DNA from: Runella salmonicolor
GTDB lineage: Bacteria > Bacteroidota > Bacteroidia > Cytophagales > Spirosomataceae
Direction of reading: 5' to 3'
Assembly: GCF_024158025.1 (NCBI RefSeq)
Contig: NZ_JAMZEL010000002.1
Location: 248,001 to 312,000, forward strand
DNA: 64,000 nt
Both the position numbers and the translations under genes were made by a program. Shown in pieces: positions 1-9,249 of the stretch. Positions within the stretch are counted from its first letter, which is position 1; the number at the start of each line of letters is the position of its first letter. The notes under the pieces were generated by a model. It searched no databases. It was given only the letters and a program-made list of their open reading frames with translations, and was not told where the DNA came from.

Positions 1-758
1 CCGCCGTCGAGGTTGAGGGCATCGCGGCAGCCGAGTTGACGGGCCAAAAAAGTAAGCTCTGCCAAATTCATTCCGTACGATTCCGCCGAGCGACCGTCTA
101 CCGTAATCAGTAATACCTTTTTATTGTCGGTAATGCAGGCGCAGCTTCTGGGATGACGATTGTCGTTAAAAGCATTCTTAGGGAGTGCTTCATCGGTGCC
201 GTTCAACCGCAATAAAGGCCCTGCAAGCATCACATTTTGGTACTGCAGTGTATATTCCCAACCCACAGTAGATGCCCCTTTGATGATACGTAATCGATTG
301 TGGTGGATGACAATGGCGGCTTGCCCATGAAAAGCGGCTTGGTTGCCAATGCCCAATCGGGTGGTATCCACTACCTTTCCGTTCACCTTTATAAAATCAA
401 CCGAACCACCGTTTTTTACGTCAAAAAAGCCGCCGTTGATGGCAAGCAGGGCTTGGTTTTCCTTGGCTAATGTACTCGTGGGGCGTAATTGGCCTTGGGC
501 TTTGTTCTTTTTGTCTAATGAATCGGCGGTAACGATGGCCCAACGATGTTTTCGACTTTTGAAGGGTATTTCTAAAATATTAATGCTTTGATTGGCGTTG
601 AAAAGCTGTTTTTCGTTGAAATGGGTTTTACGCCATTTTATTCCTCGGTCAATTTCCTGAATATCCCATTTTGCATTATAGAGGACAACCGAATCGGCGG
701 CTGTTTGGGCGTGAATAGTTGTGATGGTTGCAAACAATAAAAAGACAATGGGTTTCAT
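1..758 (-). CDS. Secreted phosphodiester glycosidase (NAGPA-like), C-terminus cut off by window edge
   Basis: The minus strand is open from the ATG at 756-758 to the window edge, giving about 252 residues. Residues 1-18 form a signal peptide (MKPIVFLLFATITTIHAQ), so the product is exported. The body has the pattern of the phosphodiester glycosidase / DUF2233 family: INGGFFD at 107-113, TVDGRS at 219-224 and NLDGG at the visible end, just where the family has its NLDGGGS motif. Members remove a phosphodiester-linked sugar cap or act in exopolysaccharide metabolism; the substrate here is unknown. Only a short C-terminal part should be missing. It diverges from the YcxB-like gene at 919. Confidence 0.75.
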   Translation of the reverse strand, partial: MKPIVFLLFATITTIHAQTAADSVVLYNAKWDIQEIDRGIKWRKTHFNEKQLFNANQSINILEIPFKSRKHRWAIVTADSLDKKNKAQGQLRPTSTLAKENQALLAINGGFFDVKNGGSVDFIKVNGKVVDTTRLGIGNQAAFHGQAAIVIHHNRLRIIKGASTVGWEYTLQYQNVMLAGPLLRLNGTDEALPKNAFNDNRHPRSCACITDNKKVLLITVDGRSAESYGMNLAELTFLARQLGCRDALNLDG

Positions 759-918
759 TTTATTTTCTAATTTTGTGCGTTGATTCAAATAAAATCAATT
801 TGAAGGGTATCCATTTCAACGGAGTAAAGTTCGCAATAAAAACGACAAATAGCTGTGACAACGGCGAAGCGTTGGTACGGCGACCACAATTTAATAATCA
901 GTTAACAAAAAAACATCG

Positions 919-1488
919 ATGGCAAAAGTTCCGGTAAACAAACATCAGCCTGTCTATCAAATGCCTACTTCACCGTTGGCGGTGAAGACCAAAAAATTTG
1001 CGTTGGATAAAAAGAAGTACGTCAACATTGCAATGGGTCAATTGTGGGAGCAACAAAAAATGTGGACGCTTGTACCTTTAGGCTTACTTTTAGTGAATGC
1101 TATCTTGGGGATTACGGGTGTTTATCCAAACATTTGGGCTTACATTGTCATTATCCTAGGTGCGTTGTTGTACGTAGGTTTTTGGTGGGTACAATTCACG
1201 GGCGTTACGCAGTTAGAGCAATATAAGCAGTTGTTTGATAAGTACTTGTATGAGATTGATAGCCGTCAAATTTTGGTAAAAACCAACCCAAAAGAAGGCG
1301 GAATTATGCAGTGGGAGCAAATTAAGAGCGCTTATAGAACCAAAGATGCGTATATTTTAATGATGGCGCGCGGTCAGTTTTTACATTTTCCGCACTCCGT
1401 TTTTAATTCAGAACATGACCTTCGACTTTTTGAACGTATTCTGAAACAGAAAAACCTGCTTCCTGATGTCAAAGAGGTGGCAAAATAA
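919..1488 (+). CDS. YcxB-like two-helix membrane protein
   Basis: A 189-residue protein with a charged cytoplasmic N-terminus, two membrane segments at about 49-69 and 72-93, and a C-terminal soluble domain (about 105-180). This layout, two helices followed by a PH-like domain with a W-x-x-I motif (MQWEQIKSAY) and an LRLFERIL helix, matches YcxB-like proteins, whose function is unknown. The ATG at 919 is chosen because the TM layout is complete and no earlier in-frame ATG exists after the upstream stop. A strong terminator follows at 1514-1543, so it is probably a single-gene unit. Confidence 0.6.
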   Translation: MAKVPVNKHQPVYQMPTSPLAVKTKKFALDKKKYVNIAMGQLWEQQKMWTLVPLGLLLVNAILGITGVYPNIWAYIVIILGALLYVGFWWVQFTGVTQLEQYKQLFDKYLYEIDSRQILVKTNPKEGGIMQWEQIKSAYRTKDAYILMMARGQFLHFPHSVFNSEHDLRLFERILKQKNLLPDVKEVAK

Positions 1489-1513
1489 CTTATTATCTCT
1501 TTTTGCGATTTTG

Positions 1514-1543
1514 AAGTGGCGGTGTTTTCACCGCCACTTTTTT
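1514..1543 (+). terminator. Rho-independent terminator after the YcxB-like gene
   Basis: Perfect 11-bp stem (AAGTGGCGGTG, 1514-1524, with its complement at 1529-1539), TTTT loop, followed by a run of Ts. It lies 25 bases after the stop codon. Confidence 0.9.
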
Positions 1544-1907
1544 ATTCCCCTAGTGTACCCCTTTCGGGGGTAATTGCTGTATGTAGTATGCACATCAAGC
1601 CTTAAATAGTCTATGTTTCTGTAAGTTATGTAGTAAAAAATATTTTTTATGATTATGGAATAAAAAAAGTACAATTTTAGTATGTTTGCATACAGATAGA
1701 ATATTTGCTTTAAAAGCTTTATACACAAATAGTTGTAAAATTTGACTTTCGTTTAGAAAGTGTGGTATTATTCCCTGTTTAACGAAAATATCATAAAAAG
1801 GTTGATTTTAAATTAACTATATTTGTGTGTAAGTCGTCGGGAAAACAAAAGAAAACTTTAATTTCCCCTTTGATTTATCCCATATTTTTGAAACTTATTC
1901 CTTGATT
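1544..1907. other. AT-rich intergenic region before the hydrolase gene
   Basis: About 360 bases with no credible gene on either strand. The only signal seen is TATATTTG at 1818-1825, a perfect match to the Bacteroidota -7 element TAnnTTTG, about 80 bases before the hydrolase start. No TTG sits at the usual 19-21 base spacing, so the promoter call is weak. Confidence 0.4.
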
Positions 1908-2681
1908 ATGAGCTACTTGGTAAAAGAATCTAATGGCTATCGCTACATAGATGAAGGGCAGGGAGAGGTGCTGTTGCTGCTGCATGGTTTGTTTGGTGCA
2001 TTGAGCAACTGGGACGGCGTCATTAATTATTTCAAAAAAGATTACCGCATCATTATTCCGATGCTCCCCATTTATGAAATGAGTCCCCGTGAAGCGGGTC
2101 TGGAGGCATTGGTGACTTTTACGGAAGGATTTGTGGCTTCGCAGGAATTGAAAGACATGACCCTCATCGGAAACTCGTTGGGAGGGCATATTGCTATTCT
2201 GTATACACTTACGCATCCTGAGCAGGTCAGACGATTGGTATTGACGGGTAGCTCAGGTTTGTTTGAAAATGGTATGGGGGGCTCGTATCCAAAGCGCGGC
2301 AGTTATGAGTACATTTCTGAGCGCGTTGCGTATACTTTCTACGACCCAAAAGTGGCTACCAAAGAGCTGATTGACGAAGTATTTGAAACTACGTCAAGCA
2401 TTCCTAAATGCATGAGCATTGTTGGCATCGCCAAGTCGGCGCAGCGTAACAATGTCGCCAAGGAATTACACAAAATCGAGGCGCCAACCTTATTGGTTTG
2501 GGGACTGAATGATACCATTACGCCGCCTCACGTCGGCCATGAATTCAACCGCTTGATTTCCAATTCTGAATTATACTTCATCGATAAATGTTGCCACGCG
2601 CCCATGATGGAACATCCTGAGCGCTTTAATGAGTTGCTTGACCGTTTTTTGGTCAAACATGCTATTGCTGAATTGGCGTAG
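1908..2681 (+). CDS. Alpha/beta hydrolase
   Basis: A 257-residue cytoplasmic alpha/beta-hydrolase-fold protein with no signal peptide. The oxyanion-hole HG is at 26-27 (LLHGLFG). The nucleophile elbow GNSLGG is at 88-93 with Ser90. The acid is probably Asp202 (GLNDTITPP) and the base His230 (CCHAPMMEHPERF). The arrangement resembles MhpC/BioH-like esterases, but the substrate cannot be told from sequence. I start at the ATG at 1908 (MSYLVKES) rather than the TTG two codons earlier, because the ATG begins the conserved first strand at the normal distance. A 20-bp hairpin follows directly after the stop. Confidence 0.85.
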   Translation: MSYLVKESNGYRYIDEGQGEVLLLLHGLFGALSNWDGVINYFKKDYRIIIPMLPIYEMSPREAGLEALVTFTEGFVASQELKDMTLIGNSLGGHIAILYTLTHPEQVRRLVLTGSSGLFENGMGGSYPKRGSYEYISERVAYTFYDPKVATKELIDEVFETTSSIPKCMSIVGIAKSAQRNNVAKELHKIEAPTLLVWGLNDTITPPHVGHEFNRLISNSELYFIDKCCHAPMMEHPERFNELLDRFLVKHAIAELA

Positions 2682-2686
2682 CAGCA

Positions 2687-2734
2687 TTGCCGTAGAATAA
2701 TTTTCGGTTCTTCTCGAAAATTATTCTACGGCAA
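2687..2734 (+). terminator. Long perfect hairpin after the hydrolase gene
   Basis: Two 20-base arms (2687-2706 and 2715-2734) are exact inverse complements around an 8-base loop. It starts 6 bases after the stop codon. There is no T-tract after it, so it may stabilise the 3' end rather than act as a classic intrinsic terminator. Confidence 0.6.
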
Positions 2735-2819
2735 TTGATACTCAAAACGGGCTTTTACTTGCAAATTTACGGGGTTCTATTACTTTTACGTAGTTGATAG
2801 TATTCCAACCCCGTACTCT

Positions 2820-3644
2820 ATGACCTCCAACCGACCCCTTACTCGGTTTAGTTATCTTCCTAAATGGCTCGCATGGCTTGATTTTCTAGGCCTTCTCGAA
2901 CGCGACCCCTTCGGTAATTCTCTGTTTATCAAACGAATAATGATTTCCGTTATCGGCTGGTTTACGTATTGGCGTTTTACGGTCGTGAATAAAACCAAAA
3001 TTGAAGGGATTGAACATCTCGAAGACCTGCCTGAAAACGGGGTACTGTTTTTGTCCAATCACCAAACTTATTTTGCGGATGTGATTTCGTTTTACCACAT
3101 TTTTTCAAGCGTAAAATGGGGTTTTAAGAGTACCATTGTGCCACCGTTGTATTTGTTGGCGCCCCGGGCGCGGAGTTATTACGTGGCGGCGAGCGAAACC
3201 ATGAAAGCAGGGATTGTGCCTAAGTTGTTTGGCTTGGGAGGGGCTCTGACCGTCGAACGTTCGTGGCGGGCTGAAGGACAAAACGTAAAGCGGGAGCGTG
3301 ATACATCGGCTGCCAATAAGGTTTCACAGGCGCTGGACCACGGGTGGGTGGTGAGCTTCCCGCAGGGAACGACGAGCCCGTACGCGCCCATTCGTAAAGG
3401 AACGGGCCATTTGGTGTTGGAAAATCAACCGATTGTGGTACCCGTGGTTATCAATGGGTTTCGCCGGGCGTTTGACAAAAAAGGACTTCGTTTTAAAAAA
3501 AGAAATACGACGTTGAGCATACGGTTCAAAGCACCGATTAAGTTCGACGATTCGATGAGCGTGGAAGAAATTGTAGAATGGGTCCGTAAAGAAATCGAAC
3601 AGGATATTCCCGAAAAAATGATTTGGATGAAGAAAGAAGAGTAG
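2820..3644 (+). CDS. 1-acyl-glycerol-3-phosphate acyltransferase-like (PlsC family)
   Basis: A 274-residue lysophospholipid-acyltransferase-family protein. The catalytic HX4D box is NHQTYFAD (His81, Asp87). The substrate-binding motif is FPQGTTSP at 180-187, where most relatives have FPEGT, so a Gln replaces the usual Glu. A hydrophobic stretch around 39-50 may anchor it in the inner membrane. Expected role: transfer of an acyl group to a lyso-phospholipid or related lipid. The ATG at 2820 is the first in frame. The downstream lipoprotein gene converges on it, with 12 bases between the two stops. Confidence 0.8.
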   Translation: MTSNRPLTRFSYLPKWLAWLDFLGLLERDPFGNSLFIKRIMISVIGWFTYWRFTVVNKTKIEGIEHLEDLPENGVLFLSNHQTYFADVISFYHIFSSVKWGFKSTIVPPLYLLAPRARSYYVAASETMKAGIVPKLFGLGGALTVERSWRAEGQNVKRERDTSAANKVSQALDHGWVVSFPQGTTSPYAPIRKGTGHLVLENQPIVVPVVINGFRRAFDKKGLRFKKRNTTLSIRFKAPIKFDDSMSVEEIVEWVRKEIEQDIPEKMIWMKKEE

Positions 3645-3656
3645 TCTCTCAATCTT

Positions 3657-4220
3657 CTAGTTTATCGTTCCTTTCACCGAAAAAGTTTTTTTATCGGTGA
3701 TGGTTAAATGCTGAAATCCGTTGATTTCGTAGGTTTTAACGAGCCAAACGCCCTCTGGCCGCATTGTACAGGTTAATTGCAGCTTCTTTTCGGAGTCGTA
3801 TAGCCTGTTTTCTTCTTGTAATAAAGCCTCAACCAGCTTGGGCTGTTTAGAAACTTCATCTAACACAATTTTTAATGATTTTACGGGAAGCTTCTCGCCA
3901 CTTTTTAAGGTATAGAGGAAAGTAGACGAGCTAGGTTGGGAAATGGTATAGCTGAGTTGGTAGGCCTGTTTATTAAGGTCGGCTTGGGTAAACAACTCCA
4001 ATTCTTGCCGCCAGTCAATTTCATTGGTTTGCTTATTTTCGTTTTTATCCCCCAAAGCCATTTCTTTGTTTACCAAAGGCTTACGTTTGTTCAATTCGGT
4101 GATTTGGTTTTCAATAAACCCTTTGAGGTTAAAGTAATTCTGAACCGACGCCGTATCTGTTGGATTGGTGCAGCTGGTGAATAATAATAAGCTGAAAATA
4201 AATAATAGGAGGTGCTTCAT
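3657..4220 (-). CDS. Small lipoprotein of unknown function
   Basis: A 187-residue protein with a signal peptide ending in the lipobox LFTSC (Cys17), so it is probably lipidated and envelope-bound. The remainder is soluble, Lys/Glu/Gln-rich and shows no motif I recognise; two blocks rich in alternating hydrophobics (about 85-105 and 140-185) suggest a beta-rich domain. It lies 67 bases after gpmI on the same strand and may be the last gene of the eno-ftsB-phosphatase-gpmI run. Function unknown. Confidence 0.7.
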   Translation of the reverse strand: MKHLLLFIFSLLLFTSCTNPTDTASVQNYFNLKGFIENQITELNKRKPLVNKEMALGDKNENKQTNEIDWRQELELFTQADLNKQAYQLSYTISQPSSSTFLYTLKSGEKLPVKSLKIVLDEVSKQPKLVEALLQEENRLYDSEKKLQLTCTMRPEGVWLVKTYEINGFQHLTITDKKTFSVKGTIN

Positions 4221-4287
4221 ACAAAAAATGCTTCTTGGAATTAACCCAAGAAGCAGGTAAAAAGTTCTAACGAAACTAGGGATGGAA

Positions 4288-5826
4288 TTACAATAAGCTC
4301 ACCCCCGTCATTTCGGCAGGTTGAGGAACTTCCATCAACGCCAAAATAGTCGGGGCAATATCGGCGAGTTTGCCATCTTTGGGTTGGCCTTTGTATTCAT
4401 TCCCGACAAAAACGCAAGGAACCAAATTGGTACTGTGGGCGGTGTTGGGGGTGCCGTCGTCATTGCGCATATAATCTGAGTTTCCGTGGTCGGCAATGAT
4501 GATTGACGTATATCCGTGGGCCATTCCCGCCGTAGCAACGGCTTCGGTGCATTGATCAACGGTTTCGCAGGCTTTGACCACTGCTTCAAAAACGCCCGTA
4601 TGACCCACCATGTCGGGGTTGGCAAAGTTAAGGCAAATAAAATCGGCCGTTTCGGCTTCGATTTCGGGAATAATGGCGTCACGGATGTCAAACGCGGCCA
4701 TTTCGGGTTTTAAATCGTAGGTTTTTACATCTTTCGGCGACGGGCATAAAAGCCTTTTTTCACCATCAAAAGGCAACTCTCGGCCTCCTGAAAAGAAAAA
4801 TGTAACGTGCGGGTATTTTTCAGTTTCGGCAATGCGAATCTGCGTTTTTCCCGCTTTTGATACTACCTCTCCGAGGGTATTTTCTAAGTTGTCTTTGTCA
4901 TAAATGACTTTTACCCCCACAAATGCGTCGTCGTAATTGGTTAATGTCAGGTAATACAGGTTCAACTTTTGGGTGTCTTGCTCTGGAAAATCCTGTTGGG
5001 TCAACATTTCCGTAATTTCACGTCCGCGGTCGGTACGGAAGTTGAAACACAGCACCACATCGCCTTCGTCGATGGTTGCTACGGGTGAGCCATCTTCTTT
5101 TACGACCACGATGGGCTCGATAAATTCGTCGGTGACACCCGCATCGTAGGCTTCCTGTACGGAAGTCAAAACATGGTCGGCGGTACATTGTGCAGTTCCG
5201 ACTCCTTTAACCATGGCATTGTAGGCTTTTGCCACACGTTCCCAACGTTTATCGCGATCCATGGCGTAAAAACGACCCGTAACGCTGGCGATTTGCCCCG
5301 TTGTTTTGGCCAAATGTTGTTCTAAATCGGTCAAAAATCCGAGGCCGCTTTTGGGGTCACAATCACGCCCATCGGTAAACGCATGAACGTAGACATCGCT
5401 GAGCCCGAAATTTTGCGCGGTGGTACACAGGCCTTTCAGGTGGTTGATGTGTGAGTGAACCCCACCATCAGACACCAGACCGATAAAATGCACTTTTTTG
5501 CCGCTGTTTTTGGCATACGTAAACGCTTCCACCAACGTGGGCTCTTGGGCCAAGGTGCCCGTTTCTACGGCCAAATTGATTTTTACTAAATCTTGGTATA
5601 CCACGCGCCCTGCGCCGAGGTTGGTGTGTCCTACTTCCGAGTTTCCCATTTGTCCATCTGGTAAACCTACGGCTAAACCACTGGCTTCCAGTTTACTATG
5701 AGGGTATTGTTCCAGAATACGGTCGTAAAAAGGCGTATTTGCCGCGATGACGGCTGAGCGGTTTTCTTCACCGTTTTTAGCGATGCCCCAACCGTCCATG
5801 ATGATTAAGATGACTTTTTGACTCAT
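4288..5826 (-). CDS. gpmI: 2,3-bisphosphoglycerate-independent phosphoglycerate mutase
   Basis: 512 residues, the normal length for this Mn-dependent alkaline-phosphatase-superfamily enzyme, which interconverts 3- and 2-phosphoglycerate in glycolysis. Visible motifs: the metal ligand in MDGWG (Asp11), the phosphorylated serine in GQMGNSEVGHTN (Ser63), HAFTDGRD, and IADHGNSDYM near the C-terminus. It ends in TGVSLL, typical of the family. It lies 17 bases after the phosphatase gene on the same strand and downstream of eno, so two consecutive glycolytic enzymes share one gene run. Confidence 0.97.
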   Translation of the reverse strand: MSQKVILIIMDGWGIAKNGEENRSAVIAANTPFYDRILEQYPHSKLEASGLAVGLPDGQMGNSEVGHTNLGAGRVVYQDLVKINLAVETGTLAQEPTLVEAFTYAKNSGKKVHFIGLVSDGGVHSHINHLKGLCTTAQNFGLSDVYVHAFTDGRDCDPKSGLGFLTDLEQHLAKTTGQIASVTGRFYAMDRDKRWERVAKAYNAMVKGVGTAQCTADHVLTSVQEAYDAGVTDEFIEPIVVVKEDGSPVATIDEGDVVLCFNFRTDRGREITEMLTQQDFPEQDTQKLNLYYLTLTNYDDAFVGVKVIYDKDNLENTLGEVVSKAGKTQIRIAETEKYPHVTFFFSGGRELPFDGEKRLLCPSPKDVKTYDLKPEMAAFDIRDAIIPEIEAETADFICLNFANPDMVGHTGVFEAVVKACETVDQCTEAVATAGMAHGYTSIIIADHGNSDYMRNDDGTPNTAHSTNLVPCVFVGNEYKGQPKDGKLADIAPTILALMEVPQPAEMTGVSLL

Positions 5827-5843
5827 TGTCGTGGGTTATAATT

Positions 5844-6335
5844 TTAGGCTAATTTATGTTCTTTGATCAAGTACTCCAAAAATTGCTCTCCGCAGCGCGT
5901 TACGATTTGATAGACATTTTCAAACGCGGCAATGTCTTCGTAATAAGGGTCAGGAACGCCGCTTTCGTCGGCCTGATGGTCAAAATTGCGGTAAGTAAAA
6001 ATGCGCCCTTCTTCGGGATAAAAACCCGTAGAACGATAGCTTTGGGTTTGGATATGTTCGAGGTTGGATTCATCCATGGCCACGATGTAGTCAAAATTGG
6101 CAAAATCATCGCTGGACAACTTACGGGCAGTATGCGTGAGCTGAATTCCGTAGTCGGCAGCTACACGTCGAGCGCGGCGGTCGGGGAGGGCCCCGATGTG
6201 GTAGCCGTGGGTACCAGCCGAATCGCATTTGATTTTTTCGGTAAGGCCCTGTTGAGCCACTAGTGCTCTGAATACACCTTCGGCAAGCGGAGAACGGCAG
6301 ATGTTGCCGAGGCAAACAAATAAAACATTAATCAT
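5844..6335 (-). CDS. Low-molecular-weight protein-tyrosine-phosphatase
   Basis: A 163-residue enzyme with the CX5R signature VCLGNICRSPLAEG (nucleophile Cys8, Arg14) near the N-terminus and the general-acid motif DPYYED (Asp129) in the C-terminal part. These are diagnostic for the LMW-PTP family, which dephosphorylates phosphotyrosine; relatives act on tyrosine kinases of polysaccharide export or on arginine phosphate. No kinase partner is nearby. It sits between the ftsB-like gene (94 bases upstream) and gpmI (17 bases downstream), all on the minus strand. Confidence 0.92.
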   Translation of the reverse strand: MINVLFVCLGNICRSPLAEGVFRALVAQQGLTEKIKCDSAGTHGYHIGALPDRRARRVAADYGIQLTHTARKLSSDDFANFDYIVAMDESNLEHIQTQSYRSTGFYPEEGRIFTYRNFDHQADESGVPDPYYEDIAAFENVYQIVTRCGEQFLEYLIKEHKLA

Positions 6336-6429
6336 AAGAGGTAGGAGTCAGTACAGAGTAGTGAGTATAGAGTAGTGAAAAATGTAAATGCTACTTGCTG
6401 TTTCCTACGGTTTTCTCACTCCTTATTTG

Positions 6430-6744
6430 TTACTTCTCAAAAGGTTCCCCTTTTTCATCTACGAGCACAAACACATCTTCGCTGTCTTTTTTCATAAAGT
6501 ACTTTTCCCGGGCATATTTTTCCATGAGTTTATCATTGCCGAGCGTAGTGGCTTGTTCTTTTTTCAATAACTCAATTTGCTCTACATAATACTCTTTTTG
6601 GTCTTCCAACTTCTGTAATTTCCACCAATTTTTGATTTGTTCGGGAATACTGTTCATTTCAAAAAAAAGTAACCAAACCAACAGTCCTACGGCGCTGGCG
6701 AGGTAAAAGTTTTTGAGAAAGCGGAAGCGGGACAAAAAATTCAT
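6430..6744 (-). CDS. FtsB/DivIC-like septum formation initiator
   Basis: A 104-residue bitopic membrane protein: short cytoplasmic N-terminus, one membrane segment at about 12-29, a predicted coiled coil at about 35-66, then the family signature around 75-92 (EKYAREKYFMKKDSEDVF). This is the FtsB/DivIC layout; such proteins bridge FtsQ/DivIB and FtsL in the divisome. Its place directly after eno (67 bases) repeats the eno-ftsB order known in other bacteria and supports the call. I use the ATG at 6744; a TTG three codons upstream is possible but less likely. Confidence 0.85.
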   Translation of the reverse strand: MNFLSRFRFLKNFYLASAVGLLVWLLFFEMNSIPEQIKNWWKLQKLEDQKEYYVEQIELLKKEQATTLGNDKLMEKYAREKYFMKKDSEDVFVLVDEKGEPFEK

Positions 6745-6811
6745 GTTTTGCAAAGGGGAAAAGAAAGAAAGGGTGAATCCTTGCGGAATTCACCCTTTGC
6801 AATGTTGAAAA

Positions 6812-8089
6812 TTAAAATTTCAATCCCGGGAAATAAGCCGTTTCGCCCAATTCTTCTTCGATACGAAGCAATTGGTTGTATTTGGCCATCCGGTCAGAAC
6901 GTGACGCAGAACCCGTTTTGATTTGTCCAGTGTTGAGCGCAACTGCCAAGTCAGCAATGGTGCTGTCTTCGGTTTCGCCCGAACGGTGCGACATGATATT
7001 TTTGTAGCTATTGCGTTTGGCAAGGTTGACGGTGTCGATGGTTTCGGTCAAAGAACCGATTTGGTTAACCTTTACCAATACCGCATTGGCCACACCCTGC
7101 TCAATACCCATTTGCAAACGTTTTACGTTGGTTACAAACAAGTCATCACCTACCAGTTGGCATCTTTTGCCGATGGCGTCGGTGTGTAACTTCCAACCTG
7201 CCCAATCGTCTTCGGCCATACCGTCTTCGATTGAAATGATGGGGTATTTGTTGACCCAATCCGTCCAGAAATCAGCCATTTGTGCAGAAGTTAACTCTTC
7301 TTTGCTTGATTTTTTGAACACGTAGCGTCCTTTTTCTTCGTTCCATAGTTCAGAAACGGCAGCATCCATGGCGATAAACATATCCTCACCAGGTTTGTAA
7401 CCCGCTTTTTCGATGGCAATCAAAATGGTTTCGAGGGCCTCTACGTTGGATTGGATATTGGGGGCAAAACCACCTTCATCTCCCACGTTGGTTGAATATC
7501 CTTTTGATTTCAATACGCCTTTGAGCGCGTGGAATACTTCGGTTCCCATACGCAACGCCTGCGAAAAGCTTTCTGCTTTGGCGGGCATAACCATAAATTC
7601 TTGAAAATCAATGGCATTGTCAGCGTGAGCACCACCGTTCATGATGTTCATCATCGGTACAGGAAGTGTATTTGCATTTACACCGCCAATGTAACGGAAA
7701 AGCGACATGCCTGCTTCTTGGGCAGCTGCCTTGGCTACTGCCAAAGAAACCCCCAAAATGGCATTTGCACCTAATTTGCCTTTGTTGGTCGTGCCGTCAA
7801 GCTCAATCATGATTTTGTCAATCAGATTTTGCTCATAAATGGAAAGACCCAAAAGTTCGGGATAGATGAGTTCGTTGACGTTTTGAACCGCTTTCAAAAC
7901 TCCTTTTCCAAGGTATACACTTTTATCATCGTCACGGAGTTCGACAGCCTCGTGTACGCCTGTAGAAGCACCTGAAGGAACCGCCGCGCGGCCTAAGAAA
8001 CCATTTTCGGTGCGAACATCCACTTCAACAGTGGGATTACCGCGAGAATCAAGGATTTGCCGAGCATGTACCGATTGAATTGTACTCAT
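6812..8089 (-). CDS. eno: Enolase
   Basis: A 425-residue enolase, converting 2-phosphoglycerate to phosphoenolpyruvate. Motifs: N-terminal VHARQILDSRGNPTVEVDV, SGASTG for the active-site loop, the metal ligands in AMDAAVSE, ISIEDGM and GDDLFVTN, and the signature SHRSGETED at 367-375 followed by the substrate-binding lysine near 391 (GQIKTGSAS). Length and motifs are complete. It is the first gene of a minus-strand run with the ftsB-like gene, phosphatase, gpmI and lipoprotein. No perfect promoter was found upstream; a TACTTTG about 50 bases upstream is a near match. Confidence 0.98.
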   Translation of the reverse strand: MSTIQSVHARQILDSRGNPTVEVDVRTENGFLGRAAVPSGASTGVHEAVELRDDDKSVYLGKGVLKAVQNVNELIYPELLGLSIYEQNLIDKIMIELDGTTNKGKLGANAILGVSLAVAKAAAQEAGMSLFRYIGGVNANTLPVPMMNIMNGGAHADNAIDFQEFMVMPAKAESFSQALRMGTEVFHALKGVLKSKGYSTNVGDEGGFAPNIQSNVEALETILIAIEKAGYKPGEDMFIAMDAAVSELWNEEKGRYVFKKSSKEELTSAQMADFWTDWVNKYPIISIEDGMAEDDWAGWKLHTDAIGKRCQLVGDDLFVTNVKRLQMGIEQGVANAVLVKVNQIGSLTETIDTVNLAKRNSYKNIMSHRSGETEDSTIADLAVALNTGQIKTGSASRSDRMAKYNQLLRIEEELGETAYFPGLKF

Positions 8090-8595
8090 TTGCAGGTAGG
8101 TTTTGTTAAAAAATTATTGGTTTGAAAAATTAAACACAAAGTAAATAAAAAATAAAAGGCATTGAAAGAAATAAGTTGTTTGACAGTCCCTTTTTGAACG
8201 ATTGATTTCGACGCAGAGGCGCGAAAAAAGCGCATAAAGTCGAGTCCAAAATTCCAAAAGTAGATATTGACCTTACTGTTAAAGCAAAGCTGGTGTCCGC
8301 TTTGATAGCCATTGTACAAATTAAATCAATAATTATGGCAGAGCGAAGGAATAAACATTATTTATCGACAACAATTTTTGGAAAGAATGCGTATTTAAAA
8401 AATACAATTGCATTATTTGGTGAATGTGTTATTTAAAACAAATAATATATTGAAAATCATTTATATACCTATTGTTTATATTGATTATGTTTATATATTT
8501 GGAATAAAATACGGCTATTCTTTGCTTTTGTAAAGGCTAAACAATAGCTATTCTTGAAATAGTTTTATTTTATACACCACATTATTATTAGTAAC
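8090..8595. other. AT-rich divergent intergenic region between eno and the secreted protein gene
   Basis: About 500 bases between divergent genes, strongly AT-rich around 8340-8590. It holds the promoter at 8472-8501 for the plus-strand gene. No convincing coding sequence was seen on either strand. Confidence 0.5.
8472..8501 (+). promoter_or_regulatory. Bacteroidota-type promoter for the secreted protein gene
   Basis: TTG at 8472-8474, 19-base spacer, TATATTTG at 8494-8501: a perfect match to TTG-N19-TAnnTTTG. Predicted leader is about 85 bases. Confidence 0.65.
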
Positions 8596-9249
8596 ATGAA
8601 AAAATTTCTACTGAGCTTGGGCTTGGGGTGGATGGTATTGTCTACACATGCCCAATTGAAAGAACCTTGGTACAAAGGACAGGTCGTATTGGCCACTGGA
8701 GAGCACTTGGAGGGAGAGATTATATTTGCAGCCGATGTCGAGGTGGTATCCTTAAAAATGCCCAACGGTACCCTAAAGGCGTTTAATGCTTCTCAGGTAG
8801 AGTCGTTTGTTTTTTGGGACAATCGTCAAAATTTTAATCGACGTTTTAAAACGAGTGTGTTGCCCGATAGTAAACGGGAGGAGATTGTCGAGGTGGTTTT
8901 TGATGGACCGCTTGAAGTACTGAGAAGTATTAAGTACAGCAAAAACAATCGCGGTCGGCAATTTTATAACTTTTTTCCTGAAGAAAGAGTGGACCACAAT
9001 GCTTTTCGTTACTATGTTCACAATGGGCTTTATCAGTCTACGATGGAGGAGTTTCTTAGAAAATCATTTCATCAGAAAACAATCCTTTGGCGTAACCAAC
9101 TTGAAGTATTTAGAGCCCGCAACGGATTAGACAACAGCACCGAAAGCTGGCTACGCCTATTTGAGTTCTTCAACGCGTTGGAAGAAGAACGAATTATGCG
9201 ACAATTACCGTTTGAAAAAGGACAACAAACGGAGGTAGTTATGCTTTAA
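8596..9249 (+). CDS. Secreted protein of unknown function
   Basis: 217 residues with a Sec signal peptide (residues 1-20, ending HAQ), so it is exported. After it comes a small beta-rich domain (WYKGQVVLATGEHLEGEI, then VVSLKMPNGTLKAFNASQVESF) that looks like a short SH3-like barrel of the type seen in Bacteroidota periplasmic proteins, followed by a helical C-terminal half. I do not recognise the family. It has its own promoter at 8472-8501. Its 3' end overlaps the convergent aminotransferase gene by 11 bases. Confidence 0.75.
   Translation: MKKFLLSLGLGWMVLSTHAQLKEPWYKGQVVLATGEHLEGEIIFAADVEVVSLKMPNGTLKAFNASQVESFVFWDNRQNFNRRFKTSVLPDSKREEIVEVVFDGPLEVLRSIKYSKNNRGRQFYNFFPEERVDHNAFRYYVHNGLYQSTMEEFLRKSFHQKTILWRNQLEVFRARNGLDNSTESWLRLFEFFNALEEERIMRQLPFEKGQQTEVVML

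Noticed and set aside
728..937. 69-codon plus-strand frame across the start of the glycosidase
   Set aside because: It lies antisense to the signal peptide of the glycosidase gene and has no features of its own.
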